A DNA stretch of 21,371 nt, from contig CAYZYO010000029.1 of assembly GCA_964482585.1 (NCBI GenBank), positions 1 to 21,371 on the forward strand. The letters are read 5' to 3'. Of the stretch, positions 1 to 6,950 are shown one piece after another. A program made the position numbers and the translations under genes. The notes beneath the pieces were generated by a model. It was not told where the DNA came from. It saw nothing but the letters and a program-made list of their open reading frames with translations, and did no database searches. The stretch is from CAYZYO01 sp964482585 (GTDB lineage Bacteria; Bacillota; Syntrophomonadia; Syntrophomonadales; Syntrophomonadaceae). Position 1 is the first letter of the stretch. Every line of letters starts with the position of its first letter.

Positions 1-525
1 CTTAACACTCAGGATTTTTTGTTTTGGTTGTTGACTTTTTATAGTTGGTCTTTCTTGTTTTTAGTATAGTTTTATCGCTGCAAACCACTTTGACCAGTGG
101 TGTTTATTTGATTCTTTGACTTTGACTTTTCTCGGCAGTATTTTTCTTACTGCTTGAGGTAGTCTTTCTTTTTACCTATAACCTTTTCTTTTAATCGGTC
201 ATCACATAGTCTATTTTCTCCGTTTTTAACTGATTATTATGAGCCAGGACGGTTTTACAGAAAATATAGGTGTCTTCATGTCAATGGGTTCAGGCGGAGA
301 AAATCACCCATCTCAATTATATACATCTCAATTATAATATGTATATTTGCCAGGGAGATATTTATTACTGTATCATTGCCGCCATAATATATGGCTATCA
401 TATGTTCTCGACAGTAAGGGTTATTTATCATCCGTCCCGTGATTCGTATAGCTGTTTTAAATTTTACAGGGGAGGTTCACACATGCCCGTCATTGTGCCA
501 CCTGGTGTCCATTCACCTTCACTAT
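1..525. other. Region without a recognisable gene
   Basis: I see no convincing gene here. The stretch is AT-rich with stops in all frames. A small 6-bp inverted repeat (ACCACT/AGTGGT, 84-101) has no T-tract after it. A short open stretch from an ATG at 239 is closed by a stop near 340 and matches nothing I recognise. Another ATG at 439 is in frame with the CoA-transferase relic, but residues before about position 526 do not look like that family. Best reading: decayed intergenic DNA or relic of an insertion. Confidence 0.5.
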
Positions 526-816
526 GAAAAACAGAGGCCTTACATATTGTTGAATACAGCGAAGAGCTTCAACCAGAATTTTGTCTCGGGAGTATTGTCA
601 GAAGAAGAAAAAATATGGGATAATATCATTATATTGACATCGGGGGCGACGGTTACAACTTCGCGAGTAGACGTGGATTATATAGTAACAGAATTCGGCG
701 TAGCCAGCCTTAGAGGACGTTCTATCAAAGAACGGGTTAAAGAACTGATAAACATTGCTCATCCCAATTTCAGAGACTTTTTACGCAGTGAAGCGCAACG
801 AAATCAAATTTGGTAA
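526..816 (+). pseudogene. C-terminal relic of an acetyl-CoA hydrolase / 4-hydroxybutyrate-type CoA-transferase
   Basis: About 95 codons survive of a protein family that normally has more than 400 residues. The part from TSGATVTTSRVDVDYIVTEF through the RGRSIKERV stretch to LINIAHPNFRDFLRSEA is the classic C-terminal end of the acetyl-CoA hydrolase/transferase family (butyryl-CoA:acetate or 4-hydroxybutyrate CoA-transferases). Just upstream, RPYILLNTAK resembles the family's ALPSTAK strand, but the linker that follows (about 20 residues) is unlike the family. No glutamate-bearing catalytic domain is present and nothing family-like precedes it. It lies on the plus strand, against its neighbours, with no convincing ribosome binding site. 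I infer a degraded copy; such transferases are often multi-copy in butyrate-metabolising syntrophs. Confidence 0.75.
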
Positions 817-840
817 GCTTTTTCGCCTCGTTTATCTTAG

Positions 841-863
841 AAAAGGGGACGGTTCGTTCACCT
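841..863. repeat. Half of a REP-like element
   Basis: The plus strand reads AAAAGGGGACGGTTCGTTCA. The GGGGACGGTTC core is the sequence style of REP-like palindromes found scattered in many clostridial genomes, and it resembles the arm of the hairpin at 2018-2055. The mirrored AACCGTCCCC arm is absent nearby, so this is a half-element or a decayed one. It follows directly after the stop of the minus-strand ORF ending at 863. Confidence 0.4.
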
Positions 864-1081
864 TATGTCAGGACAATATCCGAGAATGCCTGGAGTTGCT
901 TCTCTTGGCATAAAATACCACGCCAAACAGCAAATCGTATCCCAAGACTGCTAAAATCAATTCGCCATTCACAAGTATTCTTCATTTGCTTAGCCAGGTG
1001 AATTATAATATCTATTATCAATCCAAGGATTATTACGCTAACAATAACATTTATATATCCGTAACTATTGATTATCTGCAT
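863..1081 (-). CDS. Doubtful small protein with one membrane segment
   Basis: This 72-codon ORF starts with ATG. A GAGGGG lies about 12 nt upstream, which is farther than usual. Residues about 10-30 (NVIVSVIILGLIIDIIIHLA) form a hydrophobic stretch typical of a membrane helix, followed by a short basic and polar tail. I recognise no family. A TATAAT-like sequence sits upstream on the minus strand at 1124-1129, but I see no good -35. It lies in decayed DNA between the CoA-transferase relic and the Phd-Uma2 gene and ends at a REP-like half element. It may be a real small membrane protein, a truncated remnant, or chance. Confidence 0.25.
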   Translation of the reverse strand: MQIINSYGYINVIVSVIILGLIIDIIIHLAKQMKNTCEWRIDFSSLGIRFAVWRGILCQEKQLQAFSDIVLT

Positions 1082-1202
1082 GAAATACCCATACCCCTCT
1101 ACAGGAAATTATTCACAAACTTTATTATAATACCTATGTGTAATCTAATATAGTGAGGCTACAAATGTCCAGTTTTTTATTTACCTGCCGATTCCCTGGT
1201 AT

Positions 1203-1937
1203 CTAGAAGATTTGGTTAAGCTCTGCGGATAATCCTGGGAAAATAAAAGAGTGCACGGTTTCAGATTTTCGGTAGGTAATGCTGTCACTGATGTTCCGGT
1301 CTTCGAATAAATAAACGCTTACTTCCATATTTAACTGGTTTACGATCCAGTATTCCCTGACTCCGCACGACATATAAAGATCAAGCTTATTTATTAAATC
1401 CTTGCTGCGTGTTCCTGCCGACAGTATTTCCACCACCAGGGAAGGGACGCCCCTATAATAGTCGTTCTCATCCAGGTTTTCCTCCAGGTCGCAGATTATC
1501 ATCACATCAGGCTGGACAACATTGATATCTTCCGGGTTTCGCTTCAGGGTAATATCATAAGGAGCTACCATAGGGGTGCAGTCTTTTCCCTGAAACCAGT
1601 TATAAAAAATTACCAGGACTTCAGTCAGAGATCTCTGATGCACAGTTTTAGGCGAAGCCAGCAAATAAATTTCACCATCAATGTATTCATATCGCTCGTT
1701 GCAATTCTGGCTTAAGTCCAAAAATTCTTCGTAGGAAGCCTTTCTGCCCCCATAACGATAATCTTCTGCCTCCTCCCTTATTGTACCGGGTACCGTGCCG
1801 CACTCTTCCCTCTCATTATTCAAAGCCGATAATTTTGCTATCTCTGTACCGTTCCGGGTAATGATAATATCTTCCCTGCCCGCCAGCATCAGGTACTTTC
1901 CGAAGTTGTTCTGCAGTTCCGTGGAATTGACTTTCAT
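1203..1937 (-). CDS. Phd/YefM antitoxin-like domain fused to a Uma2-family nuclease domain
   Basis: The protein has 244 residues and two parts. Residues 1-40 (VNSTELQNNFGKYL, then a beta hairpin IIITRNGTEIAKL) are the N-terminal DNA-binding fold of Phd/YefM antitoxins. Residues about 65-240 are a Uma2 (DUF820) domain, a predicted PD-(D/E)XK nuclease fold. Candidate acidic and basic residues are E84 (RYEYIDGEI), D144 (VQPDVMI), E170 (PSLVVEIL) and K184 (NKLDLY), followed by GVREYWIVN. The start is an ATG preceded by AGGAGG at normal spacing. No separate toxin or antitoxin gene adjoins it. By analogy with Phd the N-terminus could bind its own operator, perhaps the iterated repeat at 1954-1980. 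The biological role of Uma2 proteins is unsettled. Confidence 0.88.
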   Translation of the reverse strand: MKVNSTELQNNFGKYLMLAGREDIIITRNGTEIAKLSALNNEREECGTVPGTIREEAEDYRYGGRKASYEEFLDLSQNCNERYEYIDGEIYLLASPKTVHQRSLTEVLVIFYNWFQGKDCTPMVAPYDITLKRNPEDINVVQPDVMIICDLEENLDENDYYRGVPSLVVEILSAGTRSKDLINKLDLYMSCGVREYWIVNQLNMEVSVYLFEDRNISDSITYRKSETVHSFIFPGLSAELNQIF

Positions 1938-1953
1938 AGCCCGCCTCCTTTAA

Positions 1954-1980
1954 TAGCTATTTTAGCTAACTTAGTTAATG
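1954..1980. promoter_or_regulatory. Three tandem 9-bp units in front of the Phd-Uma2 gene
   Basis: The hexamers TAGCTA, TAGCTA and TAGTTA begin at 1954, 1963 and 1972, exactly 9 bp apart. The first two are self-complementary. They lie directly upstream of the AGGAGG of the Phd-Uma2 gene on the minus strand. A TAAAAT that could be its -10 overlaps the repeats, though no good -35 is visible. Phd/YefM antitoxins repress their own promoters through short palindromes, so an operator is a reasonable inference. Confidence 0.4.
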
Positions 1981-2007
1981 TACGTATAGGCTCTGGCAGG
2001 ATTTGTG

Positions 2008-2703
2008 TCAACAAGACCAAGGGTACGGTTTACAAACGCAAGAACCGTCTCCTTGATTTATAAGATTGTAAATAAATTGGGCGGCCAGGATGTCTTCCAT
2101 GGAATTTCGGCTGGCAGCTACAATTGCTATGCCTTTATCACTTTCTCTTGTTGTTTCCCTTACCCTGCGGACAGCAGTCAGGGCCGGCTGTAAGCCTTTC
2201 TGTTTAAACGTCCTGGCTACAGTACCGGTTATTACCCGTTCACTTTCCACATAAGCTGCATCATAAGCAACTCCGCCGGTATCGGTAACCGCTACTACAA
2301 TCCGGTTTTTCATTTCAGTAATTTTAGGAGTTTCAGCCCCCAGGTTGGGGATTACCGCTTCAATAAACCCTTTTTCTTGCTCTATTTGCCGGATAACTTT
2401 CTGGCAGCGGGCTATGCGTTCTTCATCTGATCCCACCCGGGGTTCGGAAACGATAACGATTCCACTGCCGCTTTCCCTGGCCAGACGGCAGGCTTGCTGT
2501 CCAATTTTTTCCGGTGATGTCTTAACCGGAGCCCGGGTAAAATCCGGGCTGCATCCTAAAACGGCATATGCACCGGCATCCAGGGCACTTTCCAGGGTAG
2601 TTGACATATCTATGACATCTACGATCATAACCAGCATTCCTTCCCTGGCAGCCTGCTGTGCTCCGCTGGCATCACTGATTATTAATCTTCTGCACCTTTC
2701 CAT
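2008..2703 (-). CDS. ComB-like (2-phosphosulfolactate phosphatase-like) protein of unknown role
   Basis: The protein has 231 residues from the chosen ATG at 2703, which has GGAGGTGG about 10 nt upstream. A GTG at 2715 lies inside that ribosome binding site and is less likely. VMIVDVIDMSTTLESALDAG near the N-terminus resembles the VVDVLRASTT strand-helix of ComB phosphatases, and EDILAAQFIYNLI near the end resembles their C-terminal EDxxAAG helix. The arginine of the DVLRA motif is replaced by D, so the phosphatase activity cannot be assumed. A TDTGGVAYDAAYVES segment in the middle is glycine-rich. The gene overlaps the end of the EndoQ gene by about 32 bp, implying translational coupling. The last residues (about QGDGSCVCKPYPWSC) are encoded by a REP-like hairpin, so the C-terminus is probably a late replacement. 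Confidence 0.6.
   Translation of the reverse strand: MERCRRLIISDASGAQQAAREGMLVMIVDVIDMSTTLESALDAGAYAVLGCSPDFTRAPVKTSPEKIGQQACRLARESGSGIVIVSEPRVGSDEERIARCQKVIRQIEQEKGFIEAVIPNLGAETPKITEMKNRIVVAVTDTGGVAYDAAYVESERVITGTVARTFKQKGLQPALTAVRRVRETTRESDKGIAIVAASRNSMEDILAAQFIYNLINQGDGSCVCKPYPWSC
2018..2055. repeat. REP-like palindromic element inside the 3' end of the ComB-like gene
   Basis: Left arm CAAGGGTACGGTT (2018-2030) and right arm AACCGTCTCCTTG (2043-2055) pair over 13 positions with one mismatch and one G-T pair around a 12-nt loop. On the minus strand it opens CAAGGAGACGGTTCTTG, the style of REP-like repeats seen across clostridia and comparable with the half element at 841. It lies within coding sequence, just before the stop at 2008. 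Confidence 0.6.
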
Positions 2704-3847
2704 AGTATCCACCACCTCCAGGGATAATATTTAAGCGGTTAGATCTCATATTTTTTATGATCAAGGAGATTCCTGATCCCGCAATTTTTTCTATTTTATC
2801 TATCTCAGCTTTTTCAATTACGCTGATTTCATCGTAAAAAGCATTCAGTAATTTATTATATGTCTTGGGCCCTATTCCAGGCAAATCCTTCAATGGTACC
2901 CGGTAGTAGTAGGGAGGTCTGCCAACAGGTTGATGTGGTTCTGCATAATCCTTAATAGCCATTATTCTATCATAAACCCCCATAACAATATTCTCATTAC
3001 CACAGTTACTGCAGGTAAATGTAGGAGAAGAATCTTGGGCAATAGTTGAACACCGGGGGCAAAAACTGCGGTGGTATTTACCCAGGAGCGGGTCCATGCC
3101 ATAATTAGCGATAATACGGCGTCCTGCTCTATGATCAATACAGTTTTTCAATTCCTCAAAATTTTTATCTTGCATGCGGAATAGGTTATATTCCCGGCCG
3201 ATATTGGGTGGTGAATGGGCATCTGAATTGGACAAAAAGCTGAAGTTTCTGGTCTCTGCTATAAGACCGGCCATATCCGTATCAGCACTTAAACCCAGTT
3301 CAATAACCTTTATTTGATCTATTTCCCGGCCTATTCTTTCTGCCAGCTGGGCCGTCCAGGCTCCATATGCTCCTTTATGAGGCGTAAAAACATGAGCCGG
3401 GCAAAATATTCCGTCCAGGACATGGCTAAGGTTAATCAGATCAACAAAACTGACATTTGCCTTCTGGGTTGAAAGCCGCATATTCTTTACCCGGGTTTGC
3501 ATGTACCTTTGAAATCTTTTAAGTCCCTGAAAAGTAGGGATATAGATTATTGAATGAATACCTTCTCTGCTTTCCACCTCACACCCGGTAATTAAGAGCA
3601 CTCCATTGGCGGCAGTAAATCCACCCCGGGAATGCTCCTGTAATTCACCTTTGATAAGCAGCTCTTCTATTTCTTCTGTGACCCCGGTACAACCGGAATC
3701 AACAATCCCTATCATATCCAGGCCTTTTTTAGGGGCATAATCGAAAATAATCGACCACAGGTCGAGTTTATTAGAAGCAGTTATTTTAACCGGCCTGCCC
3801 TGGGCACTGCCAATATGAATGTGAAGATCCCCGTAAACATACAACAA
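2672..3847 (-). CDS. EndoQ-type PHP-domain DNA nuclease
   Basis: The protein has 391 residues and belongs to the PHP-domain family that includes endonuclease Q, which nicks DNA 5' of deaminated or damaged bases. Metal-binding PHP motifs are visible: D7-L-H9-I-H11 at the N-terminus, E90 in ITGCEVE, H98 in GIHSI, H152 in CPAHVFTP, and D209-H211 in SNSDAHS. A four-cysteine zinc site follows (C263, C266, C279, C282), then a helix-hairpin-helix near 319-337 (LKDLPGIGPKTYNKLLNAF), as in family members with the C-terminal DNA-binding extension. It begins at a TTG with GAGGG upstream. The next gene overlaps its 3' end. The 87-bp palindrome at 3867-3953 separates it from the Nudix gene upstream. Family assignment is firm; the exact substrate is inferred. 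Confidence 0.88.
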   Translation of the reverse strand: MLYVYGDLHIHIGSAQGRPVKITASNKLDLWSIIFDYAPKKGLDMIGIVDSGCTGVTEEIEELLIKGELQEHSRGGFTAANGVLLITGCEVESREGIHSIIYIPTFQGLKRFQRYMQTRVKNMRLSTQKANVSFVDLINLSHVLDGIFCPAHVFTPHKGAYGAWTAQLAERIGREIDQIKVIELGLSADTDMAGLIAETRNFSFLSNSDAHSPPNIGREYNLFRMQDKNFEELKNCIDHRAGRRIIANYGMDPLLGKYHRSFCPRCSTIAQDSSPTFTCSNCGNENIVMGVYDRIMAIKDYAEPHQPVGRPPYYYRVPLKDLPGIGPKTYNKLLNAFYDEISVIEKAEIDKIEKIAGSGISLIIKNMRSNRLNIIPGGGGYYGKVQKINNQ

Positions 3848-3866
3848 AAAAATCCCTCTATCTTTT

Positions 3867-3953
3867 ATAAATGAACAATAGTTGAACGGTAGTTAAGCAC
3901 TAGTGAAACAACTGTTATACAATTGCTTGACCATTGGACTATTGTTCATTTAT
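3867..3953. repeat. 87-bp palindromic element between the Nudix and EndoQ genes
   Basis: ATAAATGAACAATAGT (3867-3882) and its exact reverse complement (3938-3953) form a 16-bp perfect inverted repeat. Inside it GTTAAGCA (3892-3899) can pair with TGCTTGAC (3924-3931) with one G-T pair, and CACTAGTG (3898-3905) is itself a palindrome. The right arm covers the Nudix stop codon. No T-run follows on either strand, so it is not an ordinary intrinsic terminator. It could be a small mobile palindrome, an mRNA-processing hairpin or an operator. Confidence 0.6.
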
Positions 3954-4489
3954 CTATTAGTTAAATGATATAAATACTGGATACCTATTATGCTTTTACC
4001 ATCTATTATTTTGCCTGTAAAAATGTAATCGTACGCCTTTGCCAGAGGCACCTTCTCAACTAATAGAAATTCATCTTTATCCGGATTAGTTTCACCGATT
4101 ACTAAATCCCGGGCCAGGTATATATGTATTTTTTCATTCGAGAAACCGGCAGTAGTATAATAAGATAATACCTTCTTCCAGGCTTCAGCCCTCAGACCAG
4201 TCTCCTCAACCAGTTCTCTTTGAGCCCCTTTCAGCGGTTCCTCATCTTCTTCTAAAAGCCCTGCTGGAATCTCCAGTATAGCCTGTTCAATCGCTTTCCG
4301 GTATTGACGGACCATCCAGATATTATTGTCATTATCAACTGGCACTACTGCTACTGCATCTGCATGGTCTACTATCTCCCGGGTACTCTGACGGCCATCA
4401 GGTAATAATACCTTATCCACCCTCACCTGGATTATCTTGCCGCTGAATATTTTTTCTGATTCAAGGGTCTTTTCATTCAATTCCAACAT
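3950..4489 (-). CDS. nudF: Nudix hydrolase, ADP-ribose pyrophosphatase type
   Basis: It hydrolyses ADP-ribose to AMP and ribose 5-phosphate in the cytoplasm, a clean-up reaction of NAD metabolism. The Nudix box is complete: GLLEEDEEP followed by RELVEETGL, matching GX5EX7REUXEEXGU, at about residues 77-99. The flanking WMVRQYRKA and EIPAG segments and the downstream YYTTAGFSNEKIHIYLA are typical of the ADP-ribose subfamily. Length is 179 residues. I chose the ATG at 4489 because GGGAGG precedes it closely; an ATG at 4504 would add five residues. It is separated from the DUF3866 gene by the divergent mciZ-like gene and from the EndoQ gene by the 87-bp palindrome, so it may have its own promoter, though I could not identify one. 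Confidence 0.9.
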   Translation of the reverse strand: MLELNEKTLESEKIFSGKIIQVRVDKVLLPDGRQSTREIVDHADAVAVVPVDNDNNIWMVRQYRKAIEQAILEIPAGLLEEDEEPLKGAQRELVEETGLRAEAWKKVLSYYTTAGFSNEKIHIYLARDLVIGETNPDKDEFLLVEKVPLAKAYDYIFTGKIIDGKSIIGIQYLYHLTNR

Positions 4490-4515
4490 TATTCCTCCCT
4501 GCATATCTTATCCAC

Positions 4516-4536
4516 CAATTGCATAAACTGCAATTG
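4516..4536 (+). promoter_or_regulatory. Perfect inverted repeat abutting the mciZ-like ribosome binding site
   Basis: CAATTGCA (4516-4523) and TGCAATTG (4529-4536) form an 8-bp perfect dyad around TAAAC. The right arm ends at the first base of GAGGTGAT (4536-4543), the ribosome binding site of the small plus-strand gene. It could be an operator or, if transcribed, a hairpin at the leader. A sigma-E-like pair (GCATATCT 4501-4508 and CATAAACT 4522-4529, 13 bp apart) overlaps it, but the implied transcript start would fall on the ribosome binding site, so I hold this lightly. Confidence 0.4.
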
Positions 4537-4548
4537 AGGTGATTATAT

Positions 4549-4674
4549 ATGACTATTATGGTTTGTAGTCAGTCTATCGTTTTCTGCGGTAAGGTTAAGG
4601 ACCTGAAAAACATCTTCCAGGATTTCCCCGGCAATACTACCCTCCGGGAATATATCCACCTGCATCTAAACTAG
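4549..4674 (+). CDS. mciZ: MciZ-like peptide, probable FtsZ (Z-ring) assembly inhibitor
   Basis: This 41-residue gene reads against all its neighbours. Its ribosome binding site GAGGTGAT is an 8-base match to the 16S 3' end and sits 5 nt before the ATG. The peptide contains SIVFCGKVKDLKNIF, then TTLREYI. I compare this from memory with Bacillus subtilis MciZ, a 40-residue peptide with a VVLVGKAWEIRAKL core, an aromatic/threonine turn and a VKDWI end: length, the strand-G-K-helix layout and the closing helix all agree. MciZ is made in the mother cell under sigma-E and caps FtsZ filaments. The 3' end overlaps the end of the convergent DUF3866 gene by 9 bp. The spo0A and spoIVB genes elsewhere in the window fit a spore-former. 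Without an alignment search the identity remains probable. Confidence 0.65.
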   Translation: MTIMVCSQSIVFCGKVKDLKNIFQDFPGNTTLREYIHLHLN

Positions 4675-5763
4675 GCGTATCTGCCTTAGTTTTTCGCCCC
4701 TGATCAGACGCCGGGCAGTTATCGCTGCTGATCCTACGGTTAGGAAAAACTCCGGGTCGTCATCTACTCCCCGGCCCATTGTGGAAACCGCAATTTTGCT
4801 GCTTTTTATTAAATCAATTATAGAAGATGAGTCTTCTATACATATTTTATGCATCTCGATTAAGCGCTCATCCTGGAGTTGTTTTAGAATATAGCTTAAT
4901 TTTTCTTCCTCTAGTAAAGGTAAGGCAACTATAGATTTAACCCGGCATACTCTTGATAGTACCGTTATCGTATGATGACTTATTCCGTAATGGCGTTTTC
5001 GGCTATCTGCAAAACTGACCCGGGGAACTGCCACCGGTATTCCCTGTAAAACGTCTACCGCATTGAGAATATCACCCTGCTCTATTCCTGTAAATCCCCA
5101 CCTGGTACCGGTTCCTACAATCCCGGGGCCCATGCTTACAATTATTATGTCAGCATTAAATACCTTTTTGGCTGCTAACAGCCCGGAATAGATATTTACT
5201 GCTTCCAGGTCACCCCCAAAGGCGTGTCCGATAGTAATCGTACCTGTGAGCATATTAAGCTCTTTTAATTGGTTAACGGTCCTGCTAAAAGCAATAGGCA
5301 GAGCCGCTCCATCAGTCATTACATAGGCAATCCTATAACCTGTTTTAGATAGTTTAATACATAAAGGGGCCAGCATAGAGTGAAGTGCACCAACTAGTAC
5401 CGGAGTACCTTCCAGGCTGTCGGCGATCATCATTTCCTGGTGATAAGGACTGTCTTCTTCCTCTACACTGAGTACTTTAAGCTGCATAGGGGTATATCTC
5501 AGCTTCATTATATGCCCACCATTTTTAAGGGCTTTCCCGGGTGAGTTTAATACTGCTATAACATAGTGATACCCTCCACTGCCTAGACCTAAAGACACAG
5601 CGGTTGTGTTTACTAAAACCTCATCACCAGGAACCGTATCCCCCAGTAAATCAGGATACACTATGGCCTTTTCTTCTCTTCCTTCAATATCGAGCATATA
5701 ACCCTTTATTCCCCTGCGGGAAAAAAGCTCTTTGGTTATAGTCCCCCTTTTTATCTCCAGCAT
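4666..5763 (-). CDS. DUF3866 family protein
   Basis: The protein has 365 residues from the ATG at 5763, which has AGGAGG 5 nt upstream. An ATG six codons earlier (5781) lacks a well-placed site. It matches my memory of the DUF3866 family: an N-terminal beta-rich region (LLGDTVPGDEVLVNTTAVSL), then the long conserved segment MKLRYTPMQLKVLSVEEEDS, then MTDGAALPIAFSRTV and ADIIIVSMGPGIVGTGTRWG. The glycine-rich GPGIVGTGTR loop suggests nucleotide or phosphate binding, but no activity is known to me. The protein appears soluble. It follows the PepT-like gene by about 45 bp, so it is probably co-transcribed with it. Its last 9 bp are shared with the convergent mciZ-like gene. Confidence 0.82.
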   Translation of the reverse strand: MLEIKRGTITKELFSRRGIKGYMLDIEGREEKAIVYPDLLGDTVPGDEVLVNTTAVSLGLGSGGYHYVIAVLNSPGKALKNGGHIMKLRYTPMQLKVLSVEEEDSPYHQEMMIADSLEGTPVLVGALHSMLAPLCIKLSKTGYRIAYVMTDGAALPIAFSRTVNQLKELNMLTGTITIGHAFGGDLEAVNIYSGLLAAKKVFNADIIIVSMGPGIVGTGTRWGFTGIEQGDILNAVDVLQGIPVAVPRVSFADSRKRHYGISHHTITVLSRVCRVKSIVALPLLEEEKLSYILKQLQDERLIEMHKICIEDSSSIIDLIKSSKIAVSTMGRGVDDDPEFFLTVGSAAITARRLIRGEKLRQIRLV

Positions 5764-5808
5764 TTTTTCCTCCTGATCCATATTTAAGTAAAAACCTCAG
5801 TCTTTAGT

Positions 5809-6930
5809 TTATTCATTACATGCTTTTTTTATTATTGCCAGGACTAATCTCACATCATTTACCAGATCGGCAATACTAATATGCTCATTGGTTGTATGAA
5901 CATCTCTCATGCCTATTCCCAGGTTGGCACAGCGAATACCGTTACCATTAATAATACTGGCATCGCTGCCTCCACCAGTTGATACCAGATTAGGAGTGAT
6001 GCCTATTTCTTCAGCCGCCTTAACTGCCAGCCTTATTACTTCTTCATCTGGATCCAACTTAATTGCCGGATATAAAAATTGGGTAATTACTTCTCCTCTT
6101 CCACCTTGTTGGGCAACTTTATTTTTAAACATGAAGACTAATTTATCAGTTAATTCATCAAGTTTTCTTTGCTTCAGGCTCCGGACCTCGCCTTTTATCT
6201 TACAGATATCAGCAACTATATTACGTGCTTTTCCTCCTTTTATAATCCCAAAATTACAAGTTGTATCATTATCAATACGGCCACACGGCATAATCGACAT
6301 AGCATGAGCTGCCAGTTTAATAGCATTTACCCCATCTTCCGGATTCATTCCAGCATGGGCAGCCTTGCCATACGCTATGTATTCAATTTCATTTTGGCAG
6401 GGAGACTGTACAATTATGGTGCCTGGATTCCCTCCGGCATCCAGGGTATAACCAATCTTTGATCTTAACTTCTTGAAGTCAAAAACCTTTGCTCCCTGTA
6501 AGCCCTGTTCTTCACTTATGGTGAACAGAAATTCCAATGGTGGATGTAGTAATTCATTTTCCCGGATAATATCATATGCTTCCAGGATTGCAGCTATTGC
6601 TGCCTTATCATCCGACCCCAGTATAGTATCTCCCTTGCTCCTGATAAAATCGTCATCTGTTACTACAGCTTTAATGTTTTTCCCAGGTTCTACTGTATCC
6701 ATATGGGCTGAAAACAAAAGCGGATCGCTATCTATTGTACCCGGTATTCTCACCAGCAGATTACCCGCTTCTCCATTTAATATCTCCCCGGCGTTATCTT
6801 CTTCAGCCTCAAGCCCCCTAATGGCAAATTCAGATTTGATTAAATCCCTTATCTTACCTTCTTTAAAAGAAACCGAATCTGTCTCTACCATTTTAATAAA
6901 ACTATTAACCAGCCTCTCTTTATTAACCAT
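5809..6930 (-). CDS. PepT-like M20 family metallopeptidase
   Basis: A 373-residue cytoplasmic zinc peptidase of the M20 family, closest to the peptidase T-like branch often found in Firmicutes. Metal and catalytic residues are visible: H76 and D78 in SAHMDTV, D107 in LGSDDKA, the catalytic E140-E141 pair in TISEEQG, D164 in TLDAGG, and a C-terminal histidine in HTTNEH. The middle segment YGKAAHAGMNPEDGVNAI is the lid/dimerisation domain signature. It probably cleaves small peptides; the true substrate is unknown. The ATG has AGGAGG about 9 nt upstream. It lies 20 bp after the MraY-like gene and shortly before the DUF3866 gene, so the three are likely on one transcript. Confidence 0.9.
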   Translation of the reverse strand: MVNKERLVNSFIKMVETDSVSFKEGKIRDLIKSEFAIRGLEAEEDNAGEILNGEAGNLLVRIPGTIDSDPLLFSAHMDTVEPGKNIKAVVTDDDFIRSKGDTILGSDDKAAIAAILEAYDIIRENELLHPPLEFLFTISEEQGLQGAKVFDFKKLRSKIGYTLDAGGNPGTIIVQSPCQNEIEYIAYGKAAHAGMNPEDGVNAIKLAAHAMSIMPCGRIDNDTTCNFGIIKGGKARNIVADICKIKGEVRSLKQRKLDELTDKLVFMFKNKVAQQGGRGEVITQFLYPAIKLDPDEEVIRLAVKAAEEIGITPNLVSTGGGSDASIINGNGIRCANLGIGMRDVHTTNEHISIADLVNDVRLVLAIIKKACNE

Positions 6931-6950
6931 TTTCCTGCCTCCTTTCGTTT

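Noticed and set aside
84..101. ACCACT/AGTGGT hairpin as a terminator
   Set aside because: Only 6 bp and not followed by a T-run on either strand; no gene ends beside it.
4620..4660. CCGG-rich inverted repeat between DUF3866 and Nudix genes as terminator
   Set aside because: It lies inside the mciZ-like coding region, needs a bulge, and has no T-run on either strand.
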